11,055 nt of DNA. Origin: Fidelibacterota bacterium (GTDB taxonomy: Bacteria; Fidelibacterota; Marinisomatia; Marinisomatales; CAZVFT01). Position numbers and translations under genes: made by a program. The stretch is taken from the NCBI GenBank assembly GCA_014381485.1, contig JACNLN010000147.1, forward strand, positions 1 through 11,055, given 5' to 3'. A model generated the notes under the pieces. That model had not been told where the DNA came from. It was given only the letters and a program-made list of their open reading frames with translations, and ran no database searches. Below are positions 1 through 7,387 of the stretch, piece by piece. Numbering within the stretch: position 1 is the first letter of the stretch; the number at the start of each line of letters is the position of its first letter.

Positions 1-28
1 TTTCTTATCTGTTATGTCAATATTTTAT

Positions 29-397
29 CTATCCACGGTGATGACCATATACGTCTTTTACCAATCCAACCACTTCTTCTTTTTTCATCCCATTGTTTAA
101 ATTCATTTCGATAAACTTTTTGGTAGAAATAGCAGTAGGACACTCACAGATCACCAGATTTTCTTCACCACAACCGCCACAGGAACAACTAAACTGTTTT
201 GCGACCTCTAAGGTACTTGTTTGAAATACTACAAATGTATCATCCGGTTTTGGCACACCATTATTGTTACTAATGGTCATTCCAATCCAAACCCCAATAA
301 CCAATGACAATGTACCAAAAAGCCATATCGCCCATCGAGGAAACAGTTTTGTTTTTTGATTCTTTACGGTTACCTTTTTTGTTGCGTGTAGGTTCAT
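29..397 (-). CDS. Membrane-anchored CcmH-like cysteine protein
   Basis: A 122-residue protein. A basic N-terminus (residues 1-21) is followed by one hydrophobic segment (about 22-43) and then a short domain that probably faces the periplasm. Its cysteines are C71, C73, C76, C84 and C86, forming a CxCxxC cluster and a later CxC. The tail resembles the helical hairpin of the CcmH/CycL/NrfF family: a helix with IEMNL, a Gly turn, KEEVVGLV and a final YG. In that family a CxxC pair reduces apocytochrome c for haem attachment. The resemblance is a pattern match, not a search result. The start is supported by GGGAG 8 bases upstream, and only 20 bases separate it from the ATPase stop, so it is probably co-transcribed and translated from the same message. 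It could instead be a copper-binding or copper-reducing accessory protein, which the position and five cysteines would suit. The real-gene call is firm; the function is tentative. Confidence 0.72.
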   Translation of the reverse strand: MNLHATKKVTVKNQKTKLFPRWAIWLFGTLSLVIGVWIGMTISNNNGVPKPDDTFVVFQTSTLEVAKQFSCSCGGCGEENLVICECPTAISTKKFIEMNLNNGMKKEEVVGLVKDVYGHHRG

Positions 398-417
398 AAT
401 TAAACTCCCATCAATAA

Positions 418-2991
418 TTAAAGATTTATCCTTCGTAGTCGTAAGGCATTACCAATCACCGAAACCGAACTGAAGCTCATGGCCGCAGCAGCGATAATAG
501 GACTTAAAAGGATTCCAAAAAATGGATACAGGATTCCTGCCGCTACCGGAACTCCTAACGAATTGTAAGCAAACGCCCAAAAAAGATTCTGTCGGATATT
601 CCGCATAGTCCCTCGGCTGAGGTGACGGGCTCTGACTATACCTTGCAGGTCGCCTTTAACAAGCGTGACACCCGCACTCTCCATAGCAACATCCGTTCCT
701 GTACCCATAGCAATCCCCACGTGCGACTGAGCTAATGCGGGGGCGTCGTTGATGCCATCCCCTGCCATTGCGACAATACCTCCTTCATTCTGAAGATTTT
801 TTACAACTTCATTTTTTTTATCTGGTAAAACATCTGCTTCCACTTCATCAATACCTACTTGCTGAGCCACAGCTTCAGCAGTAGTACTATTATCACCTGT
901 TAACATAACAACACGTATGTGCTCCTTTTTAAGAACAGCTATTGCTTCCGCTGTCGTATCCTTGATAGGATCTGTCACCCCCAGTAAACCAGCAAATTGA
1001 CCATCTATTACAACGAAAATAACCGTTTCACCTTTTTTCCGTAAAGAGCTCGCCTTTTCCAGATAGTGAGTTGCATCAACATCCAATTCATCCAATAATT
1101 GCCGATTCCCAACAGCCACCACATTTCCGTGAACAACTCCTTCAACTCCTTTTCCCGTAATGGATTTAAAGTCCTCAACCTTTGTCAATTCCAATCCTTT
1201 TTCCTTCGCCCACGATACAATGGCTTCCCCCAGAGGATGTTCACTTGCTCGTTCAAGACTTGCCGCAAACCGGAGAATATCATCCTCGGAAAATTGATTG
1301 TTAGCTTGAATGGTAACTAACCGCGGTTTACCTTCGGTTAAGGTGCCTGTTTTATCCACAACAAGGGTATCTACCTTTTCCATCGTTTCCAAGGCTTCGG
1401 CATTTTTGATGAGGACGCCAGCCATGGCTCCCCGGCCGGTCCCCACCATGATTGACATCGGTGTCGCTAATCCCAAAGCGCAGGGGCAGGCAATAATGAG
1501 TACTGCCACGGCATTCACCAGGGCATATGCCATCCTTGGTTCAGGACCTACCAGACCCCACACGATAAAAGTAATCACGCTGATGCTAATAACGGTCGGT
1601 ACAAAATATGACGCCACCCTATCTGCAAGGCTTTGAATAGGAGCTCGGCTGCGCTGAGCTTCGCTTACCATACGGACAATTTGAGCCAAAAGAGTATCAC
1701 TTCCCACTCGTTCGGCACGCATCAGAAATGTACCTGTACCATTAACCGTAGCTCCCATTACTTTATCCCCAACCAATTTCTGTACCGGCATTGGTTCACC
1801 GGTCACCATGGATTCATCAATGGAACTACCGCCGTCAATAAATACACCATCAACCGGAACTTTTTCTCCCGGACGGACCCGCAGTGAATCTCCGGGCTTT
1901 ACATATTCCAGTGAGATATCTTCTTCCACTCCATTTTCGCGAACAATACGAGCTGTCTTTGGGGCTAATCCTAGTAAAGCTTTAATGGCACTGCTGGTTT
2001 TATCCCGAGCACGGAGTTCCAATACCTGTCCCAGTAATACTAATGTAATAATGACTGCCGCTGCTTCAAAATAGACAGCCACATTACCTTCCGGTCCTCT
2101 AAAAGCCGCAGGAAAGATATTCGGGAATAAGGTTGCTACGAGACTATACACGTATGCAACTCCTGTCCCAATGGCTATTAATGTAAACATATTTAGACTA
2201 CGGTTAATGATTGACCTCCATCCCCGGATAAAAAATGGTGCACCTCCCCATAATACAACAGGCGTAGCCAGAATCAACTCAACCCAGGATTGCCAACCTC
2301 CTGTAATGTGTAGTCTGGCCGATATCATTCCTCCCATTGTAAGGAGTAACAATGGAATAGATAAAACCAAACTAACCCAGAAACGCCTTGTCATATTGAT
2401 CAATTCTGGATTTTTTCCTTCTTCAATAGTTACAATTTTAGGTTCTAATGCCATTCCGCAGATTGGACAATCCCCAGGTGTATCACGAACAATTTCATGA
2501 TGCATAGGACATATATATTCTGTCTTCGTTTTTGATACGGGTGTTACAGATTCCAGAGCCATTCCACATTTTGGGCAGGAACCTGGACTTTCCTGACGTA
2601 TTTCAGGATGCATCGGGCAAGTATAAATGATCGATTCTTCATCTTTGGAGGAAGAGACCGTATGGGATTTCTCCTCTGAAATTCGTTCAGATGCTTTGGA
2701 TAAAGACTGTCCCGGATCAGATTTGAATTTTTGTAAACAGTGTTGTGAACAGAAATAATAAGTCCGTCCACCGTAGTCATAATTACCAGCAACCGACTGT
2801 GGATTAACCTTCATTCCACAAACGGGATCTGTGTGTTGTTTGTATTCATCTCCCTTTATGTATTTTTCAGGTGCTTCTGTAAATGTCTCGTGACAATGTT
2901 GACAACAAAACCCATATTGAACCCCTTTCCACTCTTCAATTGCAACAGCGGATTCTTCTGTCACGGTCATACCACATACTGGATCTTTCAT
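418..2991 (-). CDS. copA: Copper-transporting P1B-type ATPase with two YHS and two HMBD domains
   Basis: An 857-residue inner-membrane pump expected to export Cu(I)/Ag(I) from the cytoplasm using ATP. In place of HMA domains the N-terminus has two YHS (TRASH-like) units at about 1-45 (C6, C29, C30, C33) and 53-95 (C58, C81, C85). Two HMBD zinc-ribbon-like units follow at about 122-148 (C125, C139, C142) and 158-184 (C161, C175, C178). Core motifs are intact: TGEP near 397-400, the transmembrane metal site CPC at 502-504, the phosphorylation site DKTGT at 546-550, the HP motif at 585-586 and GDGINDAP at 744-751. TM7 has N802, YN at 809-810 and P815; TM8 has MSxSS at 838-842. Both fit the Cu/Ag subgroup (P1B-1). 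The start at 2991 has an AAGGAAAGGA-type ribosome site and opens directly on the first YHS Cys motif. The gene lies between the GxxExxY gene and the CcmH-like gene. Ag versus Cu preference cannot be read from sequence. Confidence 0.96.
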   Translation of the reverse strand: MKDPVCGMTVTEESAVAIEEWKGVQYGFCCQHCHETFTEAPEKYIKGDEYKQHTDPVCGMKVNPQSVAGNYDYGGRTYYFCSQHCLQKFKSDPGQSLSKASERISEEKSHTVSSSKDEESIIYTCPMHPEIRQESPGSCPKCGMALESVTPVSKTKTEYICPMHHEIVRDTPGDCPICGMALEPKIVTIEEGKNPELINMTRRFWVSLVLSIPLLLLTMGGMISARLHITGGWQSWVELILATPVVLWGGAPFFIRGWRSIINRSLNMFTLIAIGTGVAYVYSLVATLFPNIFPAAFRGPEGNVAVYFEAAAVIITLVLLGQVLELRARDKTSSAIKALLGLAPKTARIVRENGVEEDISLEYVKPGDSLRVRPGEKVPVDGVFIDGGSSIDESMVTGEPMPVQKLVGDKVMGATVNGTGTFLMRAERVGSDTLLAQIVRMVSEAQRSRAPIQSLADRVASYFVPTVISISVITFIVWGLVGPEPRMAYALVNAVAVLIIACPCALGLATPMSIMVGTGRGAMAGVLIKNAEALETMEKVDTLVVDKTGTLTEGKPRLVTIQANNQFSEDDILRFAASLERASEHPLGEAIVSWAKEKGLELTKVEDFKSITGKGVEGVVHGNVVAVGNRQLLDELDVDATHYLEKASSLRKKGETVIFVVIDGQFAGLLGVTDPIKDTTAEAIAVLKKEHIRVVMLTGDNSTTAEAVAQQVGIDEVEADVLPDKKNEVVKNLQNEGGIVAMAGDGINDAPALAQSHVGIAMGTGTDVAMESAGVTLVKGDLQGIVRARHLSRGTMRNIRQNLFWAFAYNSLGVPVAAGILYPFFGILLSPIIAAAAMSFSSVSVIGNALRLRRINL

Positions 2992-3081
2992 ATTATCATT
3001 CCTTTCCTTCTTTTGCCACTGAGAACACCGAATACACTGAAATTAAAAGTAGTTTTCCAGTGTCTTCATTGTGTTCAATGG
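2992..3081 (-). repeat. Long imperfect inverted repeat (stem-loop) abutting the GxxExxY stop codon
   Basis: The arms at 3016-3042 and about 3053-3080 are reverse complements of one another with a few mismatches and a bulge. Both arms read CCAYTGAG/A, then AACAC, then an A/T-rich step, then ACACTG and AAA. The loop is about 10 bases and A-rich. The right arm ends directly next to the TAA of the GxxExxY gene (3084-3082), so the stem would form in the 3' untranslated part of that gene's message. There is no T-run after the stem, so it does not look like a standard intrinsic terminator. The remaining bases before the ATPase start hold only its ribosome-binding site. It is probably a dispersed element that travels with GxxExxY genes. 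Confidence 0.7.
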
Positions 3082-3483
3082 TTACGTCACAAACCTCCTT
3101 ACCTGGAGTTTTGATGTTCCAAAGTTAATAAGCAATCCGACTTTTATCTCTGTTGCCTTCAGGTAATTCAAAAGTTGAGAAAAATGTTGATCAGTTAATG
3201 CACTTACTGCTTTCAATTCCACAATGACAATTTTCTCTAACAATAAATCAGCAACATATTCCCCAACAATAGTTCCATCTTCATCATAAACTCTTACAAG
3301 CACCTGCTGTTCAACAATCACACTCTTCTTTCTTAATCTGTTGGCAAGTGAATTCTCATATACTTTCTCAGCAAATCCTGGACCGAAGTATTTGTGAACC
3401 TCGAAAGCTGTTTGACGTATAGTACCAGTTAACTCCTTATGCAGTAGTTTCAATTTCTGTACCTCCTTTTGTTGTCCTATCAT
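3082..3483 (-). CDS. GxxExxY family protein (PD-(D/E)XK nuclease-like fold)
   Basis: A 133-residue soluble protein, near the usual family length. The namesake motif is intact: G36, E39 and Y42 within GFAEKVYE. A PD-(D/E)XK-like core follows: D79 after a hydrophobic strand, then E89-L-K91 (VELKAV), then a conserved helix QLLNYLKAT near 104-111 and a final strand GLLINFG near 116-122. The family's cellular function is not established; the nuclease-like fold is inferred from these residues. The start at 3483 has only a weak ribosome-binding sequence (TTTGG), unlike its neighbours, and a later start near the LLHKELT segment cannot be excluded. It is the only gene here with no link to metal. It separates the pump from the ATPase and has hairpin-forming repeats on both sides, so it is probably a later insertion. 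Confidence 0.85.
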   Translation of the reverse strand: MIGQQKEVQKLKLLHKELTGTIRQTAFEVHKYFGPGFAEKVYENSLANRLRKKSVIVEQQVLVRVYDEDGTIVGEYVADLLLEKIVIVELKAVSALTDQHFSQLLNYLKATEIKVGLLINFGTSKLQVRRFVT

Positions 3484-3494
3484 TTTCCAAATAA

Positions 3495-3534
3495 AATCAT
3501 TTTACTGAAATATAAGAAATCTTTTCAGTGATTT
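3495..3534. repeat. Hairpin spanning the end of cusA and the leader of the GxxExxY gene
   Basis: ACTGAAA at 3504-3510 pairs with TTTCAGT at 3523-3529 around a 12-base loop. AAATC at 3495-3499 can extend the stem with GATTT at 3530-3534 across a bulge. The cusA stop codon (TGA on the minus strand, 3527-3525) lies inside the stem. The octamer CACTGAAA on the minus strand here (3530-3523) also occurs on the plus strand at 3035-3042, so the GxxExxY gene sits between inverted copies. It could act as a weak termination or pausing signal between the two genes; no T-run supports full termination. Confidence 0.45.
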
Positions 3535-6500
3535 CCCCGCCTGCCTCCGACCAGTCGGGAGGGCGGGTAGGAGTGTCTTCGGTGGCTGATTTTCTTTACT
3601 TCAATTGATCGCCACATATAATAAATGGTTGGAATTACCAATAAGGTCAACACGGTCGATGTCACCATCCCACCAACCATCGGAGCAGCAATTCGTTTCA
3701 TCACTTGCGACCCCGTACCGTGTCCCCAGAGGATTGGCAGTAGTCCTGCCATAATAGCAATCACAGTCATCATTTTAGGGCGTACCCGATCAACCGCTCC
3801 CTCCATTATCGCATCATAAAGATCTTTCAAAGAATTCATCTTTCCATCTTCCTTACGATACTTATATGCGTGGTCAAGATAGATCAACATAACGACGCCG
3901 GTTTCGGCTGCCACACCTGCTAAGGCGATAAACCCAACCCCCACAGCGACACTCATATTGTAGTCCAATAAGTACATAAACCACAGGCCCCCCACCAATG
4001 CAAATGGAAGCGAAAGCATAACGATTATACTCTCGGTTACATTTTTAAAATTGAAGAAAAGTAAAAGGAATATGATCAACAAAGTAATGGGTACGACTAA
4101 TTTCAATCGTTTATTCGCACGTTCCATATATTCGTATTGACCACTCCAGACAATCGAATATCCTTCGGGTACTTTTAATTCTTTTGCTAAAGCTATCTTA
4201 GCACGTTTCACATAGGTACCTACATCAATCCCGGTAATGTCCACATAGATCCACCCAGTCATCTTAGCATTTTCACTCTTAATGACTGGTGCACCCTTAC
4301 TAATCCGGATATCCGCCACTTGACTGATAGGAATTTGTGCTCCGGTAGGAGTGGGAACAATCACTCTTTTCAATTTTTCAATGCTATCACGCAATTCCCG
4401 ACTATACCGTACATTAATCGGATATCGTTCCAGTCCCTCAACGGTATAGCTTACGTTCATACCTCCCACGGCGGATTGAATAATATCCTGTACATCACCA
4501 ACGGTTAAACCATACCGGGCTGCTTCTCTGCGGTTGATGACGAAATCCAAATAGTTACCACCGGTCACCTTATCCGCATAAGCACTCAGAGTACCGGGGA
4601 TTTTTTGAACAATTGCCTGTACCCTGGCTCCTAACACATTTAATGTATCAAGATTATCGCCCATCAATTTGATTCCCACGGGTGTTTTTATCCCGGTACT
4701 CAACATATCAATTCGAGTCTTAATAGGCATGGTCCAGGCATTCGTCAAACCGGGAAATTGGATAGAAGCATTTAATTCCGCTACCAGTTCGTCGATGGTG
4801 ACGATTCGATGTTCCGGCCAGAGTTTAGATATGAAGGATTTCAACCAGTCGGGTAAATGCCAATCGGAATACCAGCGGGAGACATTTTTTCTCTTCGGCC
4901 AATCATGTTCCGGTTTCATAGTAATTGTGGTTTCAATCATACTCAGTGGAGCCGGATCGGTGGCAGTTTCGGCACGACCGATTTTTCCAAACACACGTTC
5001 AACTTCCGGGAATGCTTTAATAATCTTGTCAGTTTGCTGCAATAATTCCTTTGCCTTCGTAATGGAAATTCCCGGATCTGTCGTAGGCATATATAAAAGG
5101 TCTCCTTCATTTAACGGTGGCATAAATTCTGACCCAATTCGTTTTAAAGGAATTATTGTAACAGCTATAGCAACCAGAGCAATCATCAATGTTGTAATTC
5201 TAAACTTCAAAACGAAACGAATAGCAGGTCGATAAATGCGTATGAGGAAGCGGTTCACCGGATTCTTTTCCTCGGGTAGAATTTTCCCCCTAATGAAATA
5301 TCCCATCAAAACCGGAACAATGGTGATTGCCAGCAGGGCTGAAGCGCCCATAGCGTATGTCTTAGTAAATGCCAACGGTTTGAATAACCGTCCTTCTTGA
5401 GCCTGCAGGGTAAATACCGGCATAAATGAAACGGTAATTATCAGTAAGGAGTAAAAGAGGGCAGGACCAACTTCTTTCGAGGCATCCAGAATCAATTGCC
5501 AGTGGTCGCCTTCCCCGGAACGACGTTCGATGTGCTTATGAGCATTTTCAATCATCACGATCGCTGCGTCCACCATAGCACCGATGGCAATAGCAATCCC
5601 TCCTAAAGACATGATATTGGCATCGATACCCTGGTAACGCATGATTGAAAAGGCTATAAGTATACCAACTGGAAGTGTGAAAATGGCTACGAAAGCACTA
5701 CGGAGATGCAGCAGGAAAATGATACATACCAATGATACAACAATAATCTCCTCGATCAATTTCTCCTTTAAATTGTCTATTGCCCGTTCGATTAATAAGG
5801 AACGGTCATATGCTGGCTTGATTACAACACCATTGGGAAGTCCTGTCTTCAGATCCTCGATTTTTTCCCTCACTTTATGGATAACTTCAAGGGCATTTCC
5901 CCCATAACGCATCACAATAATGCCACCCACTACTTCACCAATTCCATCACGTTCTACCAGTCCCCGCCGTAACTCCGGTCCTAAATGAATATTGGCTACA
6001 CTCCTAAGTAGAATCGGAGTACCATTTTGATCTACTCCTAATGGAATACTTTTTAAATCATCAAGAGACTTGATATAGCCCAACCCCCGTACCATGAATT
6101 CAGTTTCAGCCATCTCAACGAGTTTCCCACCAACGTCATTGTTACTTCTTTTAATTGCCATTTTTACCTTATTTAAGGGAATGTTATAGGCTAACAACTT
6201 GTTCGGGTCCACTTCCACCTGGTACTGTTTTACATATCCCCCGATGCTGGCTACCTCCGAAACACCCGGAACGCTCATCAACTCGTACCGAAGATAAAAA
6301 TCCTGAATTGAACGGAGTTGCTGCAGATCGTGTTGATCACTCTCAACTGTGTATTCATACACCCACCCTACGCCAGTGGCATCGGGACCCAATTGCGGTG
6401 TGATCCCTCGTGGCAATCTTCCAGATACGAAGTTCAAATACTCCAGGACACGACTGCGAGCCCAATACATATCGGTACCGTCCTCAAAAATGATGTAAAC

Positions 6501-6776
6501 AAAAGATAATCCAAAAAATGAGTACCCCCTGACCACCTTGGCGTAGGGAACGGATAGCATCGCTGTGGTGAGTGGATACGTCACCTGGTCTTCTACTACC
6601 TGTGGTGCCTGACCGGGGTACTCGGTGAGAATAATCACCTGTACATCACTCAAGTCCGGAATAGCATCAAGAGGAGTTGTCGACATGGCAACAAAACCAC
6701 CCAGAATAACAAATACCGTCGCCAAAATCACAATAAAACGGTTGTTAATTGACCATTCGATAACCTTTTCAATCAT
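3525..6776 (-). CDS. cusA: CusA/CzcA-type heavy-metal efflux RND pump
   Basis: A 1083-residue inner-membrane proton-driven pump, the motor of the tripartite CusCBA complex. TM1 is at about 13-32, followed by the family segment DAIPDLSDVQV near 37-47. Large periplasmic loops lie between TM1 and TM2 and between TM7 and TM8. The proton-relay region in TM4 is present (GAMVDAAIVMIEN, Asp near 403), with the matching Glu in AAETG near 959 and Lys in RPKMMT near 1002. Three methionines equivalent to the E. coli CusA metal triad (M573, M623, M672) occur near 563, 613 and 691, which favours Cu/Ag over Zn/Co/Cd. The stretch between the second and third Met is about 29 residues longer than in E. coli. 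AAGGAG lies 8 bases before the ATG. Homology should end near YYMWRSIEVKK; the last 20 or so residues are an Arg-rich tail encoded by a palindromic repeat. A 662-bp gap separates it from cusB. Confidence 0.96.
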   Translation of the reverse strand: MIEKVIEWSINNRFIVILATVFVILGGFVAMSTTPLDAIPDLSDVQVIILTEYPGQAPQVVEDQVTYPLTTAMLSVPYAKVVRGYSFFGLSFVYIIFEDGTDMYWARSRVLEYLNFVSGRLPRGITPQLGPDATGVGWVYEYTVESDQHDLQQLRSIQDFYLRYELMSVPGVSEVASIGGYVKQYQVEVDPNKLLAYNIPLNKVKMAIKRSNNDVGGKLVEMAETEFMVRGLGYIKSLDDLKSIPLGVDQNGTPILLRSVANIHLGPELRRGLVERDGIGEVVGGIIVMRYGGNALEVIHKVREKIEDLKTGLPNGVVIKPAYDRSLLIERAIDNLKEKLIEEIIVVSLVCIIFLLHLRSAFVAIFTLPVGILIAFSIMRYQGIDANIMSLGGIAIAIGAMVDAAIVMIENAHKHIERRSGEGDHWQLILDASKEVGPALFYSLLIITVSFMPVFTLQAQEGRLFKPLAFTKTYAMGASALLAITIVPVLMGYFIRGKILPEEKNPVNRFLIRIYRPAIRFVLKFRITTLMIALVAIAVTIIPLKRIGSEFMPPLNEGDLLYMPTTDPGISITKAKELLQQTDKIIKAFPEVERVFGKIGRAETATDPAPLSMIETTITMKPEHDWPKRKNVSRWYSDWHLPDWLKSFISKLWPEHRIVTIDELVAELNASIQFPGLTNAWTMPIKTRIDMLSTGIKTPVGIKLMGDNLDTLNVLGARVQAIVQKIPGTLSAYADKVTGGNYLDFVINRREAARYGLTVGDVQDIIQSAVGGMNVSYTVEGLERYPINVRYSRELRDSIEKLKRVIVPTPTGAQIPISQVADIRISKGAPVIKSENAKMTGWIYVDITGIDVGTYVKRAKIALAKELKVPEGYSIVWSGQYEYMERANKRLKLVVPITLLIIFLLLFFNFKNVTESIIVMLSLPFALVGGLWFMYLLDYNMSVAVGVGFIALAGVAAETGVVMLIYLDHAYKYRKEDGKMNSLKDLYDAIMEGAVDRVRPKMMTVIAIMAGLLPILWGHGTGSQVMKRIAAPMVGGMVTSTVLTLLVIPTIYYMWRSIEVKKISHRRHSYPPSRLVGGRRGNH
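3536..3567. repeat. GC-rich palindromic repeat inside the cusA 3' end
   Basis: CCCGCC (3536-3541) pairs with GGCGGG (3562-3567). Inside it, CTCCGAC (3545-3551) pairs with GTCGGGAG (3554-3561) with one bulge and a CA loop. It is far more GC-rich than its surroundings. It is read as the last residues of CusA (SRLVGGRRG region) and lies just past the point where RND-pump similarity should stop. It has the look of a dispersed REP-like unit. Copy number elsewhere in the genome cannot be seen from here. Confidence 0.6.
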
Positions 6777-6799
6777 GCAAAACTCTCCTTACTAATTAT

Positions 6800-6831
6800 A
6801 AGTACATAGTCCATAGTCTTAAGTACATAGT
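6800..6831. repeat. Short direct repeats ahead of cusA
   Basis: The 11-mer AAGTACATAGT occurs twice, at 6800-6810 and 6821-6831. Between the copies lies AGTCCATAGTC (6808-6818), whose reverse complement GACTATGGACT recurs on the plus strand at 7422-7432 near the cusB stop. The block sits immediately upstream of the cusA ribosome-binding site (AAGGAG, 6790-6785). It looks like the edge of a decayed repeat array, not a regulatory operator. Confidence 0.55.
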
Positions 6832-6854
6832 TATTTAGTCATTAGTTAAATAAC
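6830..6854. repeat. AT-rich perfect hairpin
   Basis: GTTATTTA (6830-6837) and TAAATAAC (6847-6854) are exact reverse complements around a 9-base loop. The stem has one G-C pair, so it is weak as RNA and not a terminator. It directly follows the second short direct repeat and may belong to the same decayed element. Confidence 0.4.
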
Positions 6855-6886
6855 TGCTGCTTATACATCCAGTAAATGTTTATTCA

Positions 6887-6923
6887 CTTCTGCCACGCAA
6901 TGATATCCTCAAACCTTTTAATT
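6887..6923 (-). pseudogene. Fragment of an S23 / four-helix-bundle protein gene
   Basis: Read on the minus strand from 6922, this stretch gives IKRFEDIIAWQK and then a TGA stop. An aromatic-(E/K)-(D/E)-x-x-x-W-Q-K pattern near the N-terminus is the hallmark of S23-type four-helix-bundle proteins, first known from intervening sequences of 23S rRNA and also found as small free-standing genes. Only this N-terminal motif remains; nothing after the stop continues the family. With 12 codons the match could be chance, but it lies among repeats, where such relics are plausible. Evidence is motif recognition only. Confidence 0.35.
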
Positions 6924-7069
6924 GTGGCTCATCACAATAATGCGTACCTGGATTCCATTTTTATACTGGAGTTGTCCAATGTGAGTCAGATTCAATCTTG
7001 CAAAAACTCTCGTAGCTTTTGTTACAAGGAAACTCCTGAGAAGAGAACATATCCCCCTCACCTTTTTTT

Positions 7070-7090
7070 CCTCTCCCACTGGGGGAGAGG
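7070..7090. repeat. GC-rich hairpin (REP-like)
   Basis: CCTCTCCC (7070-7077) pairs perfectly with GGGAGAGG (7083-7090) around the loop ACTGG. On the minus strand the stem is followed by a run of seven As (in AAAAAAAGG), and on the plus strand by no T-run, so it is not an oriented intrinsic terminator for the minus-strand operon. Its form matches dispersed REP-like units. Confidence 0.5.
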
Positions 7091-7142
7091 AGTTCCTGGC
7101 CCACAGGGTCTGCAACAAGAATCTGAGATTTGACTTCCAGGT

Positions 7143-7217
7143 AAGACCTTCTCCCCCTCGGATGTTGAAAATCCCGATTTATCGTGGGGGGGGAGAATGA
7201 AAAGAGGGGGTGGTCTT
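7143..7217. repeat. Second GC-rich inverted repeat
   Basis: TTCTCCCCC (7149-7157) and GGGGGAGAA (7189-7197) form a perfect 9-bp stem around a loop of about 31 bases. AAGACC (7143-7148) and GGTCTT (7212-7217) add outer arms, with an extra G-rich block between the inner and outer right arms. The plus strand carries an 8-G run at 7186-7193. Like the hairpin at 7070-7090, it has no coding role and probably derives from a dispersed repeat. If transcribed it would impose strong structure between cusB and cusA. Confidence 0.5.
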
Positions 7218-7280
7218 TGGGTGTAGACACCGAGGTAAAGCCTGTATCTTGGGTTATTTTTGTATACAAATTCATTTCTC

Positions 7281-7346
7281 TCAGTCGGGAGCCTGACAGG
7301 TATCATTCAGGTACGGAATATTGTGAAGAACCTTAATTGAAACCAT
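7281..7346 (-). other. Short open frame with a good ribosome-binding site (possible truncated gene start)
   Basis: On the minus strand AGGAG (7356-7352) lies 5 bases before ATG at 7346. The frame runs 21 codons (begins MVSIKVLHNIPY, ends CQAPD) to TGA at 7283-7281. It starts 92 bases after the cusB stop. The leader resembles that of cusB (AAGGAG, then TAAAG). I recognise no family. It may be the surviving start of a gene that once sat between cusB and cusA and was cut off by the repeat-rich insertion, or it may be a chance frame. Confidence 0.25.
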
Positions 7347-7387
7347 CTTTACTCCTATTTTATATGTTGATTGTTATAGGATCAATT

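Noticed and set aside
1..28. Terminator after the last gene
   Set aside because: The 28 bases to the window edge are AT-rich with no stem-loop; the operon may continue beyond the window.
2544..2792. Minus-strand open frame in a second frame of the ATPase N-terminus
   Set aside because: It overlaps the YHS/HMBD-coding frame, which is clearly the real one.
4669..5235. Plus-strand open frame of 188 codons inside cusA
   Set aside because: It is a long antisense frame over a strongly conserved RND gene, with Ser/Ile-rich composition typical of a shadow frame.
6795..6800. TATAAT on the minus strand just ahead of cusA as a -10 box
   Set aside because: Transcription would start within the cusA ribosome-binding site and there is no acceptable -35 box at the right spacing.
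7070..7090. GC-rich hairpin as an intrinsic terminator after cusB
   Set aside because: The minus-strand RNA has A residues after the stem instead of U residues, so the orientation is wrong for terminating this operon.
6876..7306. Several open frames on both strands in the cusB-cusA gap
   Set aside because: They overlap one another, run through GC-rich hairpins and show no domain or credible start.
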